A program made the position numbers and the translations under genes. DNA of 64,000 nt from Nonomuraea aurantiaca (lineage in GTDB: Bacteria > Actinomycetota > Actinomycetes > Streptosporangiales > Streptosporangiaceae), in the NCBI RefSeq assembly GCF_020215705.1, contig NZ_JAIWNB010000032.1:1-64000 (forward strand), read 5' to 3'. Below the pieces are notes generated by a model. It was not told the DNA's origin and did not search any database. It worked only from the letters and a program-made list of their open reading frames with translations. Of the stretch, positions 7,618 to 14,944 are shown piece by piece. Numbering within the stretch: the first letter of the stretch is position 1; every line of letters begins with the position of its first letter.

Positions 7618-8799
7618 GTGGACCCCGTGCGCAATCCTTACGCCCCCGGAGCCGGACAGCGCCCGCCGGAGCTCGCCGGGCGCGACCGCGAGCTGCAGCA
7701 GTTCGAGGTCGTGCTGGAGCGGGTGGCCCGTGGCCGTCCCGAGCGCAGCATGGTCGTCACCGGTCTGCGCGGCGTCGGCAAGACCGTGCTCCTCAACACG
7801 TTCAAGTCCATGGCGATGCAGCGGCTGTGGGGCACGGGCAAGATCGAGGCCCGGCCCGACCAGTCGATCCGCCGTCCCGTCTCGGCCGCGCTGCACATGG
7901 CGATCCGCGAGCTGGCTCCCCGGCATCGCGCGCCGGAGCGCATCGAGGAGTTCCTGGGCGTGCTCAAGGCGTTCGCGATGCGTGATCCGGCCGCCGCCAA
8001 GGGCACCTCGCACTGGTCCCCCGGCATCGAGGTGCCGGCCAGCCGTGGCCGGGCCGACTCCGGCGACCTCGAGATCGACCTCACCGAGCTGTTCGTCGAC
8101 GCCGCGAGCGTGGCCACCGACCTGGGCGTCGGCATCGCGCTGTTCATCGACGAGATGCAGGACGTGCAGCCCGCCGACGTCTCGGCGCTCTGCGCCGCCT
8201 GCCACGAGCTGTCGCAGTCCGGTGGGCCGCTGATCGTGGTCGGCGCGGGCCTGCCGCACCTGCCGAGCGTCCTGTCGGCCAGCAAGAGCTACTCCGAGCG
8301 GCTCTTCCGCTACGCCCGCATCGACAAGCTCGACCGCGAGGCGGCCGACCTCGCGCTGATGCTGCCGGCACGGGAGGAAGAGGTCGAGTTCACGCAGGAC
8401 GCCCTCGACGCCCTTTACGAGGCGGCCGACGGTTACCCCTACTTCGTCCAGGCCTACGGCAAGGTCGCCTGGGATCTGGCGCCGCGCAGCCCGATCACCC
8501 TCGACGACGTCAAGGTGTCCGCCCCCGAGGCCGAGGAGGAGCTCGCGGTGGGCTTCTTCGGCAGCCGTTACGAGCGGGCCACCCCGGCGGAGCGCGACTA
8601 CATGCACGCCATGGCGCAGATCGGCGACGAGCCGGTCGCCACCGCGGAGGTGGCCGACGCGCTGGGGCGTAAGCCGTCCAGCCTGTCACCCGCCCGCGAC
8701 AGCCTCATCAAGAAGGGGCTCATCTACAGCGCCGAGCGCGGCCTGATCGCGTTCACCGTGCCGCATTTCGGGAGGTTCCTGCGTGCCCAACCGATCTAG
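7618..8799 (+). CDS. AAA-type ATPase with C-terminal winged helix
   Basis: 393 aa from the GTG at 7618. N-terminal RNPYAPGAGQRPPELAGRDR is typical of a large actinobacterial family of uncharacterised orc/MalT-like ATPases. Walker A is TGLRGVGKT (codons near 7760-7786) and Walker B is ALFIDEMQD (near 8138). The C-terminal part (AEVADALGRKPSSLSPARDS) looks like a winged helix. An ATG at 7522 with a GGAGG upstream is possible, but codons 7522-7617 lack the high third-position GC of the rest. Function unknown; a regulatory or DNA-associated ATPase is an inference. Confidence 0.8.
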   Translation: MDPVRNPYAPGAGQRPPELAGRDRELQQFEVVLERVARGRPERSMVVTGLRGVGKTVLLNTFKSMAMQRLWGTGKIEARPDQSIRRPVSAALHMAIRELAPRHRAPERIEEFLGVLKAFAMRDPAAAKGTSHWSPGIEVPASRGRADSGDLEIDLTELFVDAASVATDLGVGIALFIDEMQDVQPADVSALCAACHELSQSGGPLIVVGAGLPHLPSVLSASKSYSERLFRYARIDKLDREAADLALMLPAREEEVEFTQDALDALYEAADGYPYFVQAYGKVAWDLAPRSPITLDDVKVSAPEAEEELAVGFFGSRYERATPAERDYMHAMAQIGDEPVATAEVADALGRKPSSLSPARDSLIKKGLIYSAERGLIAFTVPHFGRFLRAQPI

Positions 8800-8814
8800 G
8801 CGACACCCCTAGTC

Positions 8815-8858
8815 CTCTATTGGGCTGTCTAGTGGGGAAGCTAGATAGCCCAATAGAG
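8815..8858. terminator. long hairpin between convergent genes
   Basis: An 18-bp stem (CTCTATTGGGCTGTCTAG against CTAGATAGCCCAATAGAG, one G-T pair) with an 8-base loop lies between two gene ends. Confidence 0.75.
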
Positions 8859-8898
8859 TCATATCTCTTTGTCGAGGGTTCTATAGCGCTGTCTAGTG

Positions 8899-9699
8899 TC
8901 AGGCCGATACAGGCGTATAGACCGGCAGAGCGCCGTTGCCCTCGTGCTCGACCACGGCCACCCGTACAGCCGGACGCCGCCCGCTGAGATAGACCGCGAA
9001 CACGACATCGGCCCCATCCCGCCGCTCGAAGGCGAAGAAGCGCCAGCACAGCTCACGCCAGCTGTCGTACGGCTCGACCGTGGCGAGCTGCTCCCGGTGC
9101 TGCCGCCAGGGGCCGCTCGACCGGAGCCTGGCCAGTGTGACCTCCACGGCCGGCCCGGGGCGCTGCTCGCAGGGCGCGCGATAACGCAGCCGATCCACCA
9201 TCTCCTCAAGCTCGGGCGACAGTACGAGGAGCACCACCACCCCGGCGGCCACGAACCACGACGGCTGCAGGAAGACCTGCCAACCAGGGCCTTCCGCCCA
9301 TAGCGACAGCACGGCCATCCCGGTGAGCACCATGGTCCTGGCGATCGAACGCAGCCCGACGGGCGCCGTGCTCACCTCGCCGAAGCATCCGCACCCCGCG
9401 TCGGGCCGCCGCCGGCGTACCTCCAGCAGGACATAGGTGCACATGGCGAAGAACACGACCGCCATCCACCTGAAGATCGGAGACGTGCTCACCAGCAGCC
9501 CGGTCGCGATCACCAGCTCACCGACCGCGCAGACGAGCAGCACCGGAACCTCGATGCGGGCGGGCACCAGCGCCGCCGGCCCCAGCCGGGCAAGCGTGCC
9601 CATCTCCCCGCCCGAACGCACGGTTGCCACCTTCGCCACCGTCCCTAAGACGAGCAGCACGATCAGCGCAGGCAGTTGCGATGCCAGCACGAGCGTCAC
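8899..9699 (-). CDS. MauE/DoxX-type redox-associated membrane protein
   Basis: 266 aa. Four membrane helices in the first ~160 residues carry the family hallmark RRPDAGCGCFGEVST with its CxC pair, as in MauE proteins that help form or move disulfides in exported enzymes. The last ~100 residues are a soluble tail not seen in the minimal family. The GTG at 9699 is chosen because it overlaps the TGA of the upstream gene (GTGA); a longer frame to 9849 would lie wholly inside that gene. Translational coupling ties it to the Cys-rich protein upstream, a likely substrate or partner. Confidence 0.8.
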   Translation of the reverse strand: MTLVLASQLPALIVLLVLGTVAKVATVRSGGEMGTLARLGPAALVPARIEVPVLLVCAVGELVIATGLLVSTSPIFRWMAVVFFAMCTYVLLEVRRRRPDAGCGCFGEVSTAPVGLRSIARTMVLTGMAVLSLWAEGPGWQVFLQPSWFVAAGVVVLLVLSPELEEMVDRLRYRAPCEQRPGPAVEVTLARLRSSGPWRQHREQLATVEPYDSWRELCWRFFAFERRDGADVVFAVYLSGRRPAVRVAVVEHEGNGALPVYTPVSA

Positions 9700-10637
9700 C
9701 CCAATCCGATCTGCGCGTTGAAGCACCCTTTGACCAGGTCGCCGCCCAGCTCCACGTACGAGAAAGGCGACAGCTCGGCGATCCGCCCGCGAGGAGAGGT
9801 GTCGCATTCGACGCAACGGTCGCAGAAGCGCCCGGCCACGCAGCCACACGCCACGATCGGCACGTTAGCGGATCGATCTGTACAGGAGTTCCGCACCTGC
9901 AGCATCGACCCGATGGCGAGGTACGGCAGGCCCGTGCACGACACCTCGGCGTCCGGGCAGTCCACGTCGGAACGCTCCACCATCGGGTACGCAGCCCCCC
10001 GATCCTCCTCGTCGAAGACATCGGACCAGGTGGCGGTCCCGGAGACGCGTGACTGCAGGCCCCCGTAGGCGGGCGGCGGCGCCGGCACGGCCCGCGCCGG
10101 ATAGGCGGGCTGCGAGGTCGCGGGCAGCAGGGCCAGACTCGCCTCCCCCTTTCTGATGCCGATCGCGTCGAACAGGAACCCCGGCTCGAACCGCGCATGT
10201 CGCACCATGATGCGACCGGTCGCGCGGTAGGGGATGACGATGGTCCGTCTCCCCCGGTGCGGCCCGCAGTCGAGCTGGACCGACAGGTCCTTGCGTCCCT
10301 CCACGGACAGGATGGTGCCGGTCAGCCGCGTGATGTCGGCCCAGAGGCGCTCGACCACCCGGCCGTCGCGCAGGGTACGCATGATGACCGTCGAGCCCAC
10401 GGGCAGATCGCTCGGCGCCTTGTCGCCACCGTGCCAGGCGGTGGCCCAGGGCGCGATGACGAGCCGCTCTTCGGTGCCTTCGGGGGTCTCGATGATGATG
10501 AGATGCGGGCTGATGTCGAGGATGTCCCCCATGACCGCGCGTAAAGGGTCTCCCTCGCCGGAGCCCGGGACCCCGGCCTCCCGGCCCAGCGCCGCGGCCG
10601 CGAGCACCCGGCGGCGTTCCACGCTCGGATACCCCAT
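9696..10637 (-). CDS. Cys-rich protein with RlpA-like C-terminal fold (tentative)
   Basis: 313 aa, no firm family. ATG at 10637 has GGGAGGG just upstream. Residues 30-165 form a beta-rich domain; 170-215 are Pro/Ala-rich; the end has many cysteines (CGCVAGRFCDRCVEC) followed by RIAELSPFSYVELGGDLVKG, which resembles the last strands of a double-psi beta-barrel such as RlpA. No clear signal peptide, although ERRRVLAAAALG is at the start. It is translationally coupled to the MauE-like gene and divergent from a SigE-family sigma factor 217 bp away. Confidence 0.65.
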   Translation of the reverse strand: MGYPSVERRRVLAAAALGREAGVPGSGEGDPLRAVMGDILDISPHLIIIETPEGTEERLVIAPWATAWHGGDKAPSDLPVGSTVIMRTLRDGRVVERLWADITRLTGTILSVEGRKDLSVQLDCGPHRGRRTIVIPYRATGRIMVRHARFEPGFLFDAIGIRKGEASLALLPATSQPAYPARAVPAPPPAYGGLQSRVSGTATWSDVFDEEDRGAAYPMVERSDVDCPDAEVSCTGLPYLAIGSMLQVRNSCTDRSANVPIVACGCVAGRFCDRCVECDTSPRGRIAELSPFSYVELGGDLVKGCFNAQIGLG

Positions 10638-10854
10638 CAGTCCCTCCCTTGTCGCGCTAATAGGGTCACACGACTCCGGGGCTGCTTCACCGTACTCGTG
10701 CATTCGAGAGCAAAATACGCACCCCTCGGGGCAGAAGTTGACCCCCAGCGACGTACAAACCGCCACCGACCTTGACCTACCTTTATCGTCGGCGGGCCGA
10801 ATCCTGAATTCCGGTTGCTCCCCATCTTGGCCTTTGGCTGCGATTCTGGCCACG

Positions 10855-11361
10855 ATGCAGACTGCCAGGTGGGAAGAGGAGTTCCGCGAGTACGTCGTTG
10901 CGCGCGGAGCTGCCCTGCTGCGCACCGCCCACCAACTCACCGGACATCCGCTGGACGCGGAGGATCTCCTGCAGAACGCGCTCACCAAGACGTACCTCGC
11001 GTGGGACCGCATCCAGGACAGAGCCGCGCTCGACGGATATGTACGGCGGGCGATGGTCAACATCAACATCTCGCAGTGGCGGCGGCGCCGGGTGGAGGAG
11101 TACCCGTCGGAAGACCTGCCGGAGGTCGCCCCGGAGGCGGAAGCCAGCGGCGACCTGCACGATCTCCTGGAGCAGGCGCTGCGGCGGCTGCCCGATCGGA
11201 TGCGGGCCGCGATCGTGCTGCGTTACTACGAGGACATGACCGAGCCGGAGATCGCCAGAACGCTCGGCATCAGCCTCGGCACGGTCAAGAGCACGATGTC
11301 ACGTGCCATGGCCAAGCTCAGGGTTGAGCTGGGCATTCCGCCTCAACAGCTCCGGCCGTAG
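10855..11361 (+). CDS. SigE-family RNA polymerase sigma factor
   Basis: 168 aa. Region 2: EEFREYVVARGAALLR and HPLDAEDLLQNALTKTYLAW; region 4: RMRAAIVLRYYEDMTEPEI and ARTLGISLGTVKSTMSRAM. Its start is taken at ATG 10855, where sequence similarity to the paralogue at 6914-7420 begins; an in-frame ORF extends far upstream but that part is antisense to the gene before it. No anti-sigma gene follows; the 3' end overlaps the convergent MarR gene by 44 bp. It may control the divergent Cys-rich/MauE pair. Confidence 0.9.
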   Translation: MQTARWEEEFREYVVARGAALLRTAHQLTGHPLDAEDLLQNALTKTYLAWDRIQDRAALDGYVRRAMVNINISQWRRRRVEEYPSEDLPEVAPEAEASGDLHDLLEQALRRLPDRMRAAIVLRYYEDMTEPEIARTLGISLGTVKSTMSRAMAKLRVELGIPPQQLRP

Positions 11362-11812
11362 CGCAGGGCCGTACGACATCCCGGATCGTGCGGAGCGTGG
11401 CCAGGAAGGCTTCCAGCTCCGCCGCGCTGAGCAGGCTGGTCAGGCACTTGTCGATGTCCTCGAGGTGCTGAGGCAGTACGAGGTCGAGCTTCTCCCGCCC
11501 CGCGTCGGTGAGCGTGGCGTAAGAGGCCCGGCGGTCGACGGCGCAGGCCACCCTGGCCACCAGACCGTCGCGTTCGAGCCGGTCGACGACCCTGGTCACA
11601 CCGCTGGTGGACAGGCCCGTCTGGCCGGCCAGATCACTCATCCGCAAGCTCTGCCGCGGCGAGCGCCCCAGCCGGAGCAGCGTCTCAAAATCGATCTCGG
11701 ACAGCCCGGCCGCACCGAACACCGGCTGCATCCTGGCCGCGAGACCTGCTTGCACCTCCGAGAGCAGGCCCATGGCCGTCAACCGGGGGTCATCAATGTT
11801 GACCACGTTCAT
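11318..11812 (-). CDS. MarR-family transcriptional regulator
   Basis: 164 aa dimeric winged-helix repressor. The helix-turn-helix reads MSDLAGQTGLSTSGVTRVVD and is followed by the wing containing VDRRASYATLTDAG with the family's DRR motif. It is divergent from the YceI gene, a common MarR/YceI arrangement, so it probably represses that gene and itself through the palindrome at 11837-11850. Its 3' end runs 44 bp into the convergent sigma factor gene. Confidence 0.92.
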   Translation of the reverse strand: MNVVNIDDPRLTAMGLLSEVQAGLAARMQPVFGAAGLSEIDFETLLRLGRSPRQSLRMSDLAGQTGLSTSGVTRVVDRLERDGLVARVACAVDRRASYATLTDAGREKLDLVLPQHLEDIDKCLTSLLSAAELEAFLATLRTIRDVVRPCATAGAVEAECPAQP

Positions 11813-11836
11813 AGCTTAGCCGACGATTGTTGACGT

Positions 11837-11850
11837 GAGGAATATTCCTC
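11837..11850. promoter_or_regulatory. 14-bp perfect palindrome, candidate MarR operator
   Basis: GAGGAATATTCCTC lies 24 bp upstream of the MarR start and 60 bp upstream of YceI, in the right place to block both promoters. Binding by the MarR protein is inferred. Confidence 0.6.
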
Positions 11851-11910
11851 GTGTAGACATTTGTTGCCGCAGACATCCGCACAGCAACCACCTCCGAGGA
11901 GAACCCCACC

Positions 11911-12474
11911 ATGAGCACCCGCACTTGGGAAGGCCTGACCGTCCCCGCCGCCGGCACCTACAACCTCGACGCCGCCCACACCACGATCGGCTTCGTGGTC
12001 AAGCACATGATGGTCAGCAAGGTGCGCGGCAGCTTCGGCGACTTCACCGGCTCCGTGACGATCGCCGACAACCCCCTCGAGTCGTCGGCCGAGCTCACGA
12101 TCAAGACCGAGAGCCTCACCACCGGCGTCGCCGACCGTGACGGCCACCTGCGCAGCGACGACTTCCTGTCGGTGGAGAAGTTCCCGACGATCACCTTCAC
12201 CAGCACCCGCGTGGTGAGCCACTCGGGTGACGAGTTCACCGTCGTCGGCGACCTGACCATCCGCGACGTCACCAAGGAGATCGAGCTCACGGTCGAGTAC
12301 GGCGGCGCCGGCACGAACCCCTGGGGCCAGGCGGTATGGGGCTTCTCGCTCACCAGCGAGTTCGACCGCGAGGACTTCGGGCTGACCTGGAACCAGGCCC
12401 TGGAGACGGGCGGCGTGCTGGTGGGCAAGAAGATCAAGGTCGAGATCGAGGGCGAGGCCAACCCGGCCGCCTGA
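11911..12474 (+). CDS. YceI-family lipocalin-like protein
   Basis: 187 aa beta-barrel family that binds polyprenyl-type lipids. Typical motifs: YNLDAAHTTIGFVVKHMM, VRGSFGDFTGSV, DRDGHLRSDDFLSVEKFPTI, and the C-terminal strand VLVGKKIKVEIEGE. No signal peptide is visible, so the protein is probably cytoplasmic, as usual for actinobacterial members. Start ATG 11911 has GAGGAGAAC upstream. Regulated by the divergent MarR gene (inferred). Two hairpins follow the stop. Confidence 0.94.
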   Translation: MSTRTWEGLTVPAAGTYNLDAAHTTIGFVVKHMMVSKVRGSFGDFTGSVTIADNPLESSAELTIKTESLTTGVADRDGHLRSDDFLSVEKFPTITFTSTRVVSHSGDEFTVVGDLTIRDVTKEIELTVEYGGAGTNPWGQAVWGFSLTSEFDREDFGLTWNQALETGGVLVGKKIKVEIEGEANPAA

Positions 12475-12537
12475 CCCGCTTGACGCTCTTTGCTTCGCCC
12501 AGCGGCTTGACCCGCTTGACGTCGCGTTTTGTACGCC

Positions 12538-12595
12538 GGACCCGCGTGGCGGGTCCGTGCGCCGAGCCCGCCCCCGCCGCGCCTTGGGGCGGGCT
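12538..12595 (+). terminator. two consecutive GC-rich hairpins after YceI
   Basis: GGACCCGC/GCGGGTCC with a 3-base loop (12538-12556), then AGCCCGCCCC/GGGGCGGGCT with an 11-base loop (12565-12595). Just before them, GACCCGCTTGACG occurs twice (about 12474 and 12508). Confidence 0.65.
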
Positions 12596-12609
12596 TGCTG
12601 TCCGGCCCG

Positions 12610-12644
12610 TTGTCCACAGGAGGTTATTCACAGGCAGTGGATAA
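12610..12644. repeat. cluster of three DnaA-box-like 9-mers
   Basis: TTGTCCACA (12610-12618, exact Streptomyces-type box), TTATTCACA (12624-12632, one mismatch), and AGTGGATAA (12636-12644, complement TTATCCACT). The last two also form an inverted repeat around GGTTAT/ATAACC. The cluster lies in the 250-bp gap between YceI and tRNA-Ser. Confidence 0.6.
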
Positions 12645-12674
12645 CCTTTGGACAGGCCGGGAGGGGGAACCGCT

Positions 12675-12703
12675 TTGCTGCCTTGGCAGAAGGCCGGTAC
12701 GCT
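12675..12703 (+). promoter_or_regulatory. probable vegetative promoter of tRNA-Ser(GCT)
   Basis: TTGCTG, 17 bases, TACGCT fits a vegetative sigma -35/-10 pair; the start would be about 15-20 bp before the tRNA. Confidence 0.5.
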
Positions 12704-12725
12704 GTCCTGAGCCGCGTGGCTACCA

Positions 12726-12814
12726 GGAGGATTCGCCTAGTCAGGTCTATGGCGCCGCACTGCTAATGCGGTTTGGTGGCAACACCATCCGGGGTTCAAA
12801 TCCCCGATCCTCCG
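12726..12814 (+). tRNA. tRNA-Ser (anticodon GCT)
   Basis: 89 nt class II tRNA. Acceptor GGAGGAT pairs with ATCCTCC, G discriminator; anticodon arm CCGCACTGCTAATGCGG has GCT in the loop; a long variable arm (GTGGCAACACCAT) and T arm (GGGGTTCAAATCCCC) follow. CCA is not encoded. Confidence 0.95.
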
Positions 12815-12820
12815 CAGGTG

Positions 12821-12855
12821 AAAGGCCCTTCCCCGTAGTGGGGGAAGGGCCTTTT
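12821..12855 (+). terminator. terminator of tRNA-Ser(GCT)
   Basis: A perfect 14-bp stem (AAAGGCCCTTCCCC / GGGGAAGGGCCTTT) with a 6-base loop and trailing T, starting six bases after the tRNA. Confidence 0.85.
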
Positions 12856-12922
12856 CCGATCTTCAGGGCTGTGGCCGGAACGCGCGCCGGGTCGCACGGA
12901 GTCGTGGGACCGCATAAATGGG

Positions 12923-13522
12923 ATGGCCCAGGCGTCAGTACTGGGTGATGCTGTACCGGTGTCGTCGTTGCTGACCGCGATGGAGGACGAACGTACGGCT
13001 GCCATGTTGCGAGGCAGGCGTGTCCATAGGGTCGTCTACTACCCCTTGATGGGCGGAGAAGACGGTTGCGACGTCGAGGAGTGGGACTTCGGGACGTGGC
13101 ACCAGCCCACCATGGGGGTGGAACTATCCACCGACGATGGCGCTTGTTTCTCGGCTGTGTGGGGCAGCAGCTTCGACCACTACGGGCTTGAAGTCTTCCC
13201 TGAGCCGATTACCACTTACCTGCGGATGATCGGGGAACCAGGCGGCTCGGCGGTGGTGGACGTGACCGATCACCCACGCTGGTCGAGCCTGGTCGACAGG
13301 AAACTCACCTGCGTCGATATCGCCTGGGCCCAGGCCCCTCGGAGCTGCCTCCGGACGCCGGACGCGATCAGATTGCGCTCGCGGGAGAAGGCCGTGTGGA
13401 TAGCCGTCGGGAGACCAGCGGAATGGCCGCCAACCGACGTCTACCACCTGGGCACCGACGACGTCATGGTCGTCTTCACCGCCGAGTTCGCGGCCACGGT
13501 GGGGATTCCCTCTGTCGGCTAA
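12923..13522 (+). CDS. hypothetical protein (199 aa)
   Basis: Family not recognised. It is soluble, acidic and Trp-rich, with no signal peptide. Start ATG 12923 has only a weak ribosome site; a Met 20 codons later (12980) is an alternative. The combination of a small soluble protein next to another of similar size (13696-14223) in a gene-poor stretch beside a tRNA and mobile elements is typical of accessory genes, such as immunity proteins, but there is no direct evidence for that role. Confidence 0.55.
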   Translation: MAQASVLGDAVPVSSLLTAMEDERTAAMLRGRRVHRVVYYPLMGGEDGCDVEEWDFGTWHQPTMGVELSTDDGACFSAVWGSSFDHYGLEVFPEPITTYLRMIGEPGGSAVVDVTDHPRWSSLVDRKLTCVDIAWAQAPRSCLRTPDAIRLRSREKAVWIAVGRPAEWPPTDVYHLGTDDVMVVFTAEFAATVGIPSVG

Positions 13523-13695
13523 TCGGCGAGGGCCGGCCGATGTCCCTCCGCGAGCACCATCTCGGGTGATCTTTCATCAACTGATCAGGTCGAAGCAGAA
13601 GCAGTCACGCCTTGAGGAGCCGTACGATACCCGCGCCGCTCTCTGGAGTGAGGACCGTTCTAGAGGTGTTGCGGAAGTGCCCTAGGTTGATTTGT

Positions 13696-14223
13696 GTGAA
13701 CGATCGGCGACGGAGCTATGAGTACGTGGGGCCGGCCGATCTGAAGGCCGCCGTCCATCCTGGCAGTGAAGGATGCCGGATCCATTCCGGAGCTGATTTC
13801 GACAGCTGGGTCGCGGAGCGGTCGGTTGCGGAGCTGGCCGAGCCGTTCACGTTCGTGGTCGACACGGACGGCGTGTTGCGCCTGGCGCCGCGCCGGAGCG
13901 AACACGTGGCGTGTGCCGGAGGCGGACGGGTCCTGAGTGCTGGAGAGATCGGTTTCAGGTGCGAGGCCGGCGGCTGGGTGGTGAGCGAGGTCAGCAACCA
14001 CTCGACCGGGTACTGCCCGGATACCACGTCATGGCCGACGGTGGCCCAGGCGCTGGACCGGGTCGGGCTGGGGCGTCCGTCCAGCTTCACGTATGAGGTG
14101 GTCTTCCGGCGCTGCCCCAACTGCCGGGAGAGCAACCTCGTGCGCGAGGAAGACTTCATCTGCGTCTTCTGCGGAAGCGAACTGCCCGAAGTGTGGAACG
14201 TGGACGAGGGCGGTGGGTCATAG
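13696..14223 (+). CDS. hypothetical protein with C-terminal zinc ribbon
   Basis: 176 aa from GTG 13696. The main body is unrecognised. The C-terminal end carries CPNCRES and CVFCGSE, two CxxC knuckles 18 residues apart, which should bind zinc. A longer frame from 13612 is open but its codon use is not gene-like, so GTG 13696 is preferred. It lies beside the hypothetical gene at 12923 and before the insertion sequence remnant; base composition is lower in GC than the core genes. Confidence 0.55.
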   Translation: MNDRRRSYEYVGPADLKAAVHPGSEGCRIHSGADFDSWVAERSVAELAEPFTFVVDTDGVLRLAPRRSEHVACAGGGRVLSAGEIGFRCEAGGWVVSEVSNHSTGYCPDTTSWPTVAQALDRVGLGRPSSFTYEVVFRRCPNCRESNLVREEDFICVFCGSELPEVWNVDEGGGS

Positions 14224-14318
14224 CCATTCGTTGACAACCGCTCCTGCCGCGCCGCAGACGAACGCCGCTCGAAGCCCACGGCGCACTCCTCGTAACCGCC
14301 GCTTCAGATGGACTTGAC

Positions 14319-14537
14319 CTAGAAGCGGGCCGCTTTCGCCGGCCTACTGAGTTCGACTTGAACAAGCTGGACTGCTTGCTCCTCATACCCTTGCGCCTTG
14401 AGCTGGCGAACGCGCCCGGTCAGTTCCTCGGCTGTGAACCGGTCGGTGTATCGGAGTACGCACCGCTGCCTGAAGGTACGGATCACGCCCACCACCCACA
14501 AGACGAGGCCGCAGAGGAACAGTCCGGGGACAACTAG
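14319..14537 (-). pseudogene. small membrane protein, 5' end cut off by an insertion sequence
   Basis: Reading from 14537 down, the frame encodes one membrane helix (VVPGLFLCGLVLWVVGVI) and then a basic, helical tail of about 55 residues ending in AKAARF. The open frame runs without a start straight into the left end of the IS remnant at 14538, so the gene has most likely lost its start. A TTG at 14501 could still give a 60-aa product. Confidence 0.5.
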
Positions 14538-14944
14538 GGCGTGTCCTGTATGGGTTTTGACCTGGTATCAGTGATTACGCACGGGTGGTGGGGCGTGGTG
14601 AACTGACGGAGATAGCGTGGGAACGGATCGAGCCGCTGCTACCGCCGGTCGCCAGTGGCGGCAGGCGATGGCGCGATCACCGCCAGGTGATCAACGCGAT
14701 CCTGTGGAAGCTGCGAACCGGTGCTCCGTGGCGAGACCTGCCCGAACGCTACGGGCCGTGGAAGACCGCACACGAGCGGCTGCGGATCTGGACCGTGGAC
14801 GGCACCTGGCAACGCATCCTCGACGAGGTGATCGTCAAAGACGACTCGGTCGGGAACGTGGAATGGACGTTCAGCATCGACTCCAGCTCTGTCCGGGCCC
14901 ACCAGCACGCTGCCGGAGCCCGGAAAAAAGGGAGCTGCACCACC
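14538..14944 (+). mobile_element. truncated IS5-family insertion sequence (transposase N-terminal part)
   Basis: From 14585 the frame reads LTEIAWERIEPLLP, QVINAILWKLRTGAPWRDLP, YGPWKTAHERLRIW, SIDSSSVRAHQHAAGARKKG: the DUF4096 N-terminal part of the IS427-group transposases common in actinobacteria. After RKKG (about 14935) the similarity stops and the sequence belongs to the oxidoreductase gene on the other strand. The left end begins just after an AACTAG sequence. The second half of the transposase and the right end are missing. Confidence 0.85.

Noticed and set aside
9700..9849. Longer start for the MauE-like protein
   Set aside because: It would sit wholly inside the upstream gene; the GTGA overlap gives a normal coupled start.
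10234..10854. N-terminal extension of the sigma factor at 10855
   Set aside because: It is antisense to the Cys-rich gene and has no sigma motif; similarity starts at ATG 10855.
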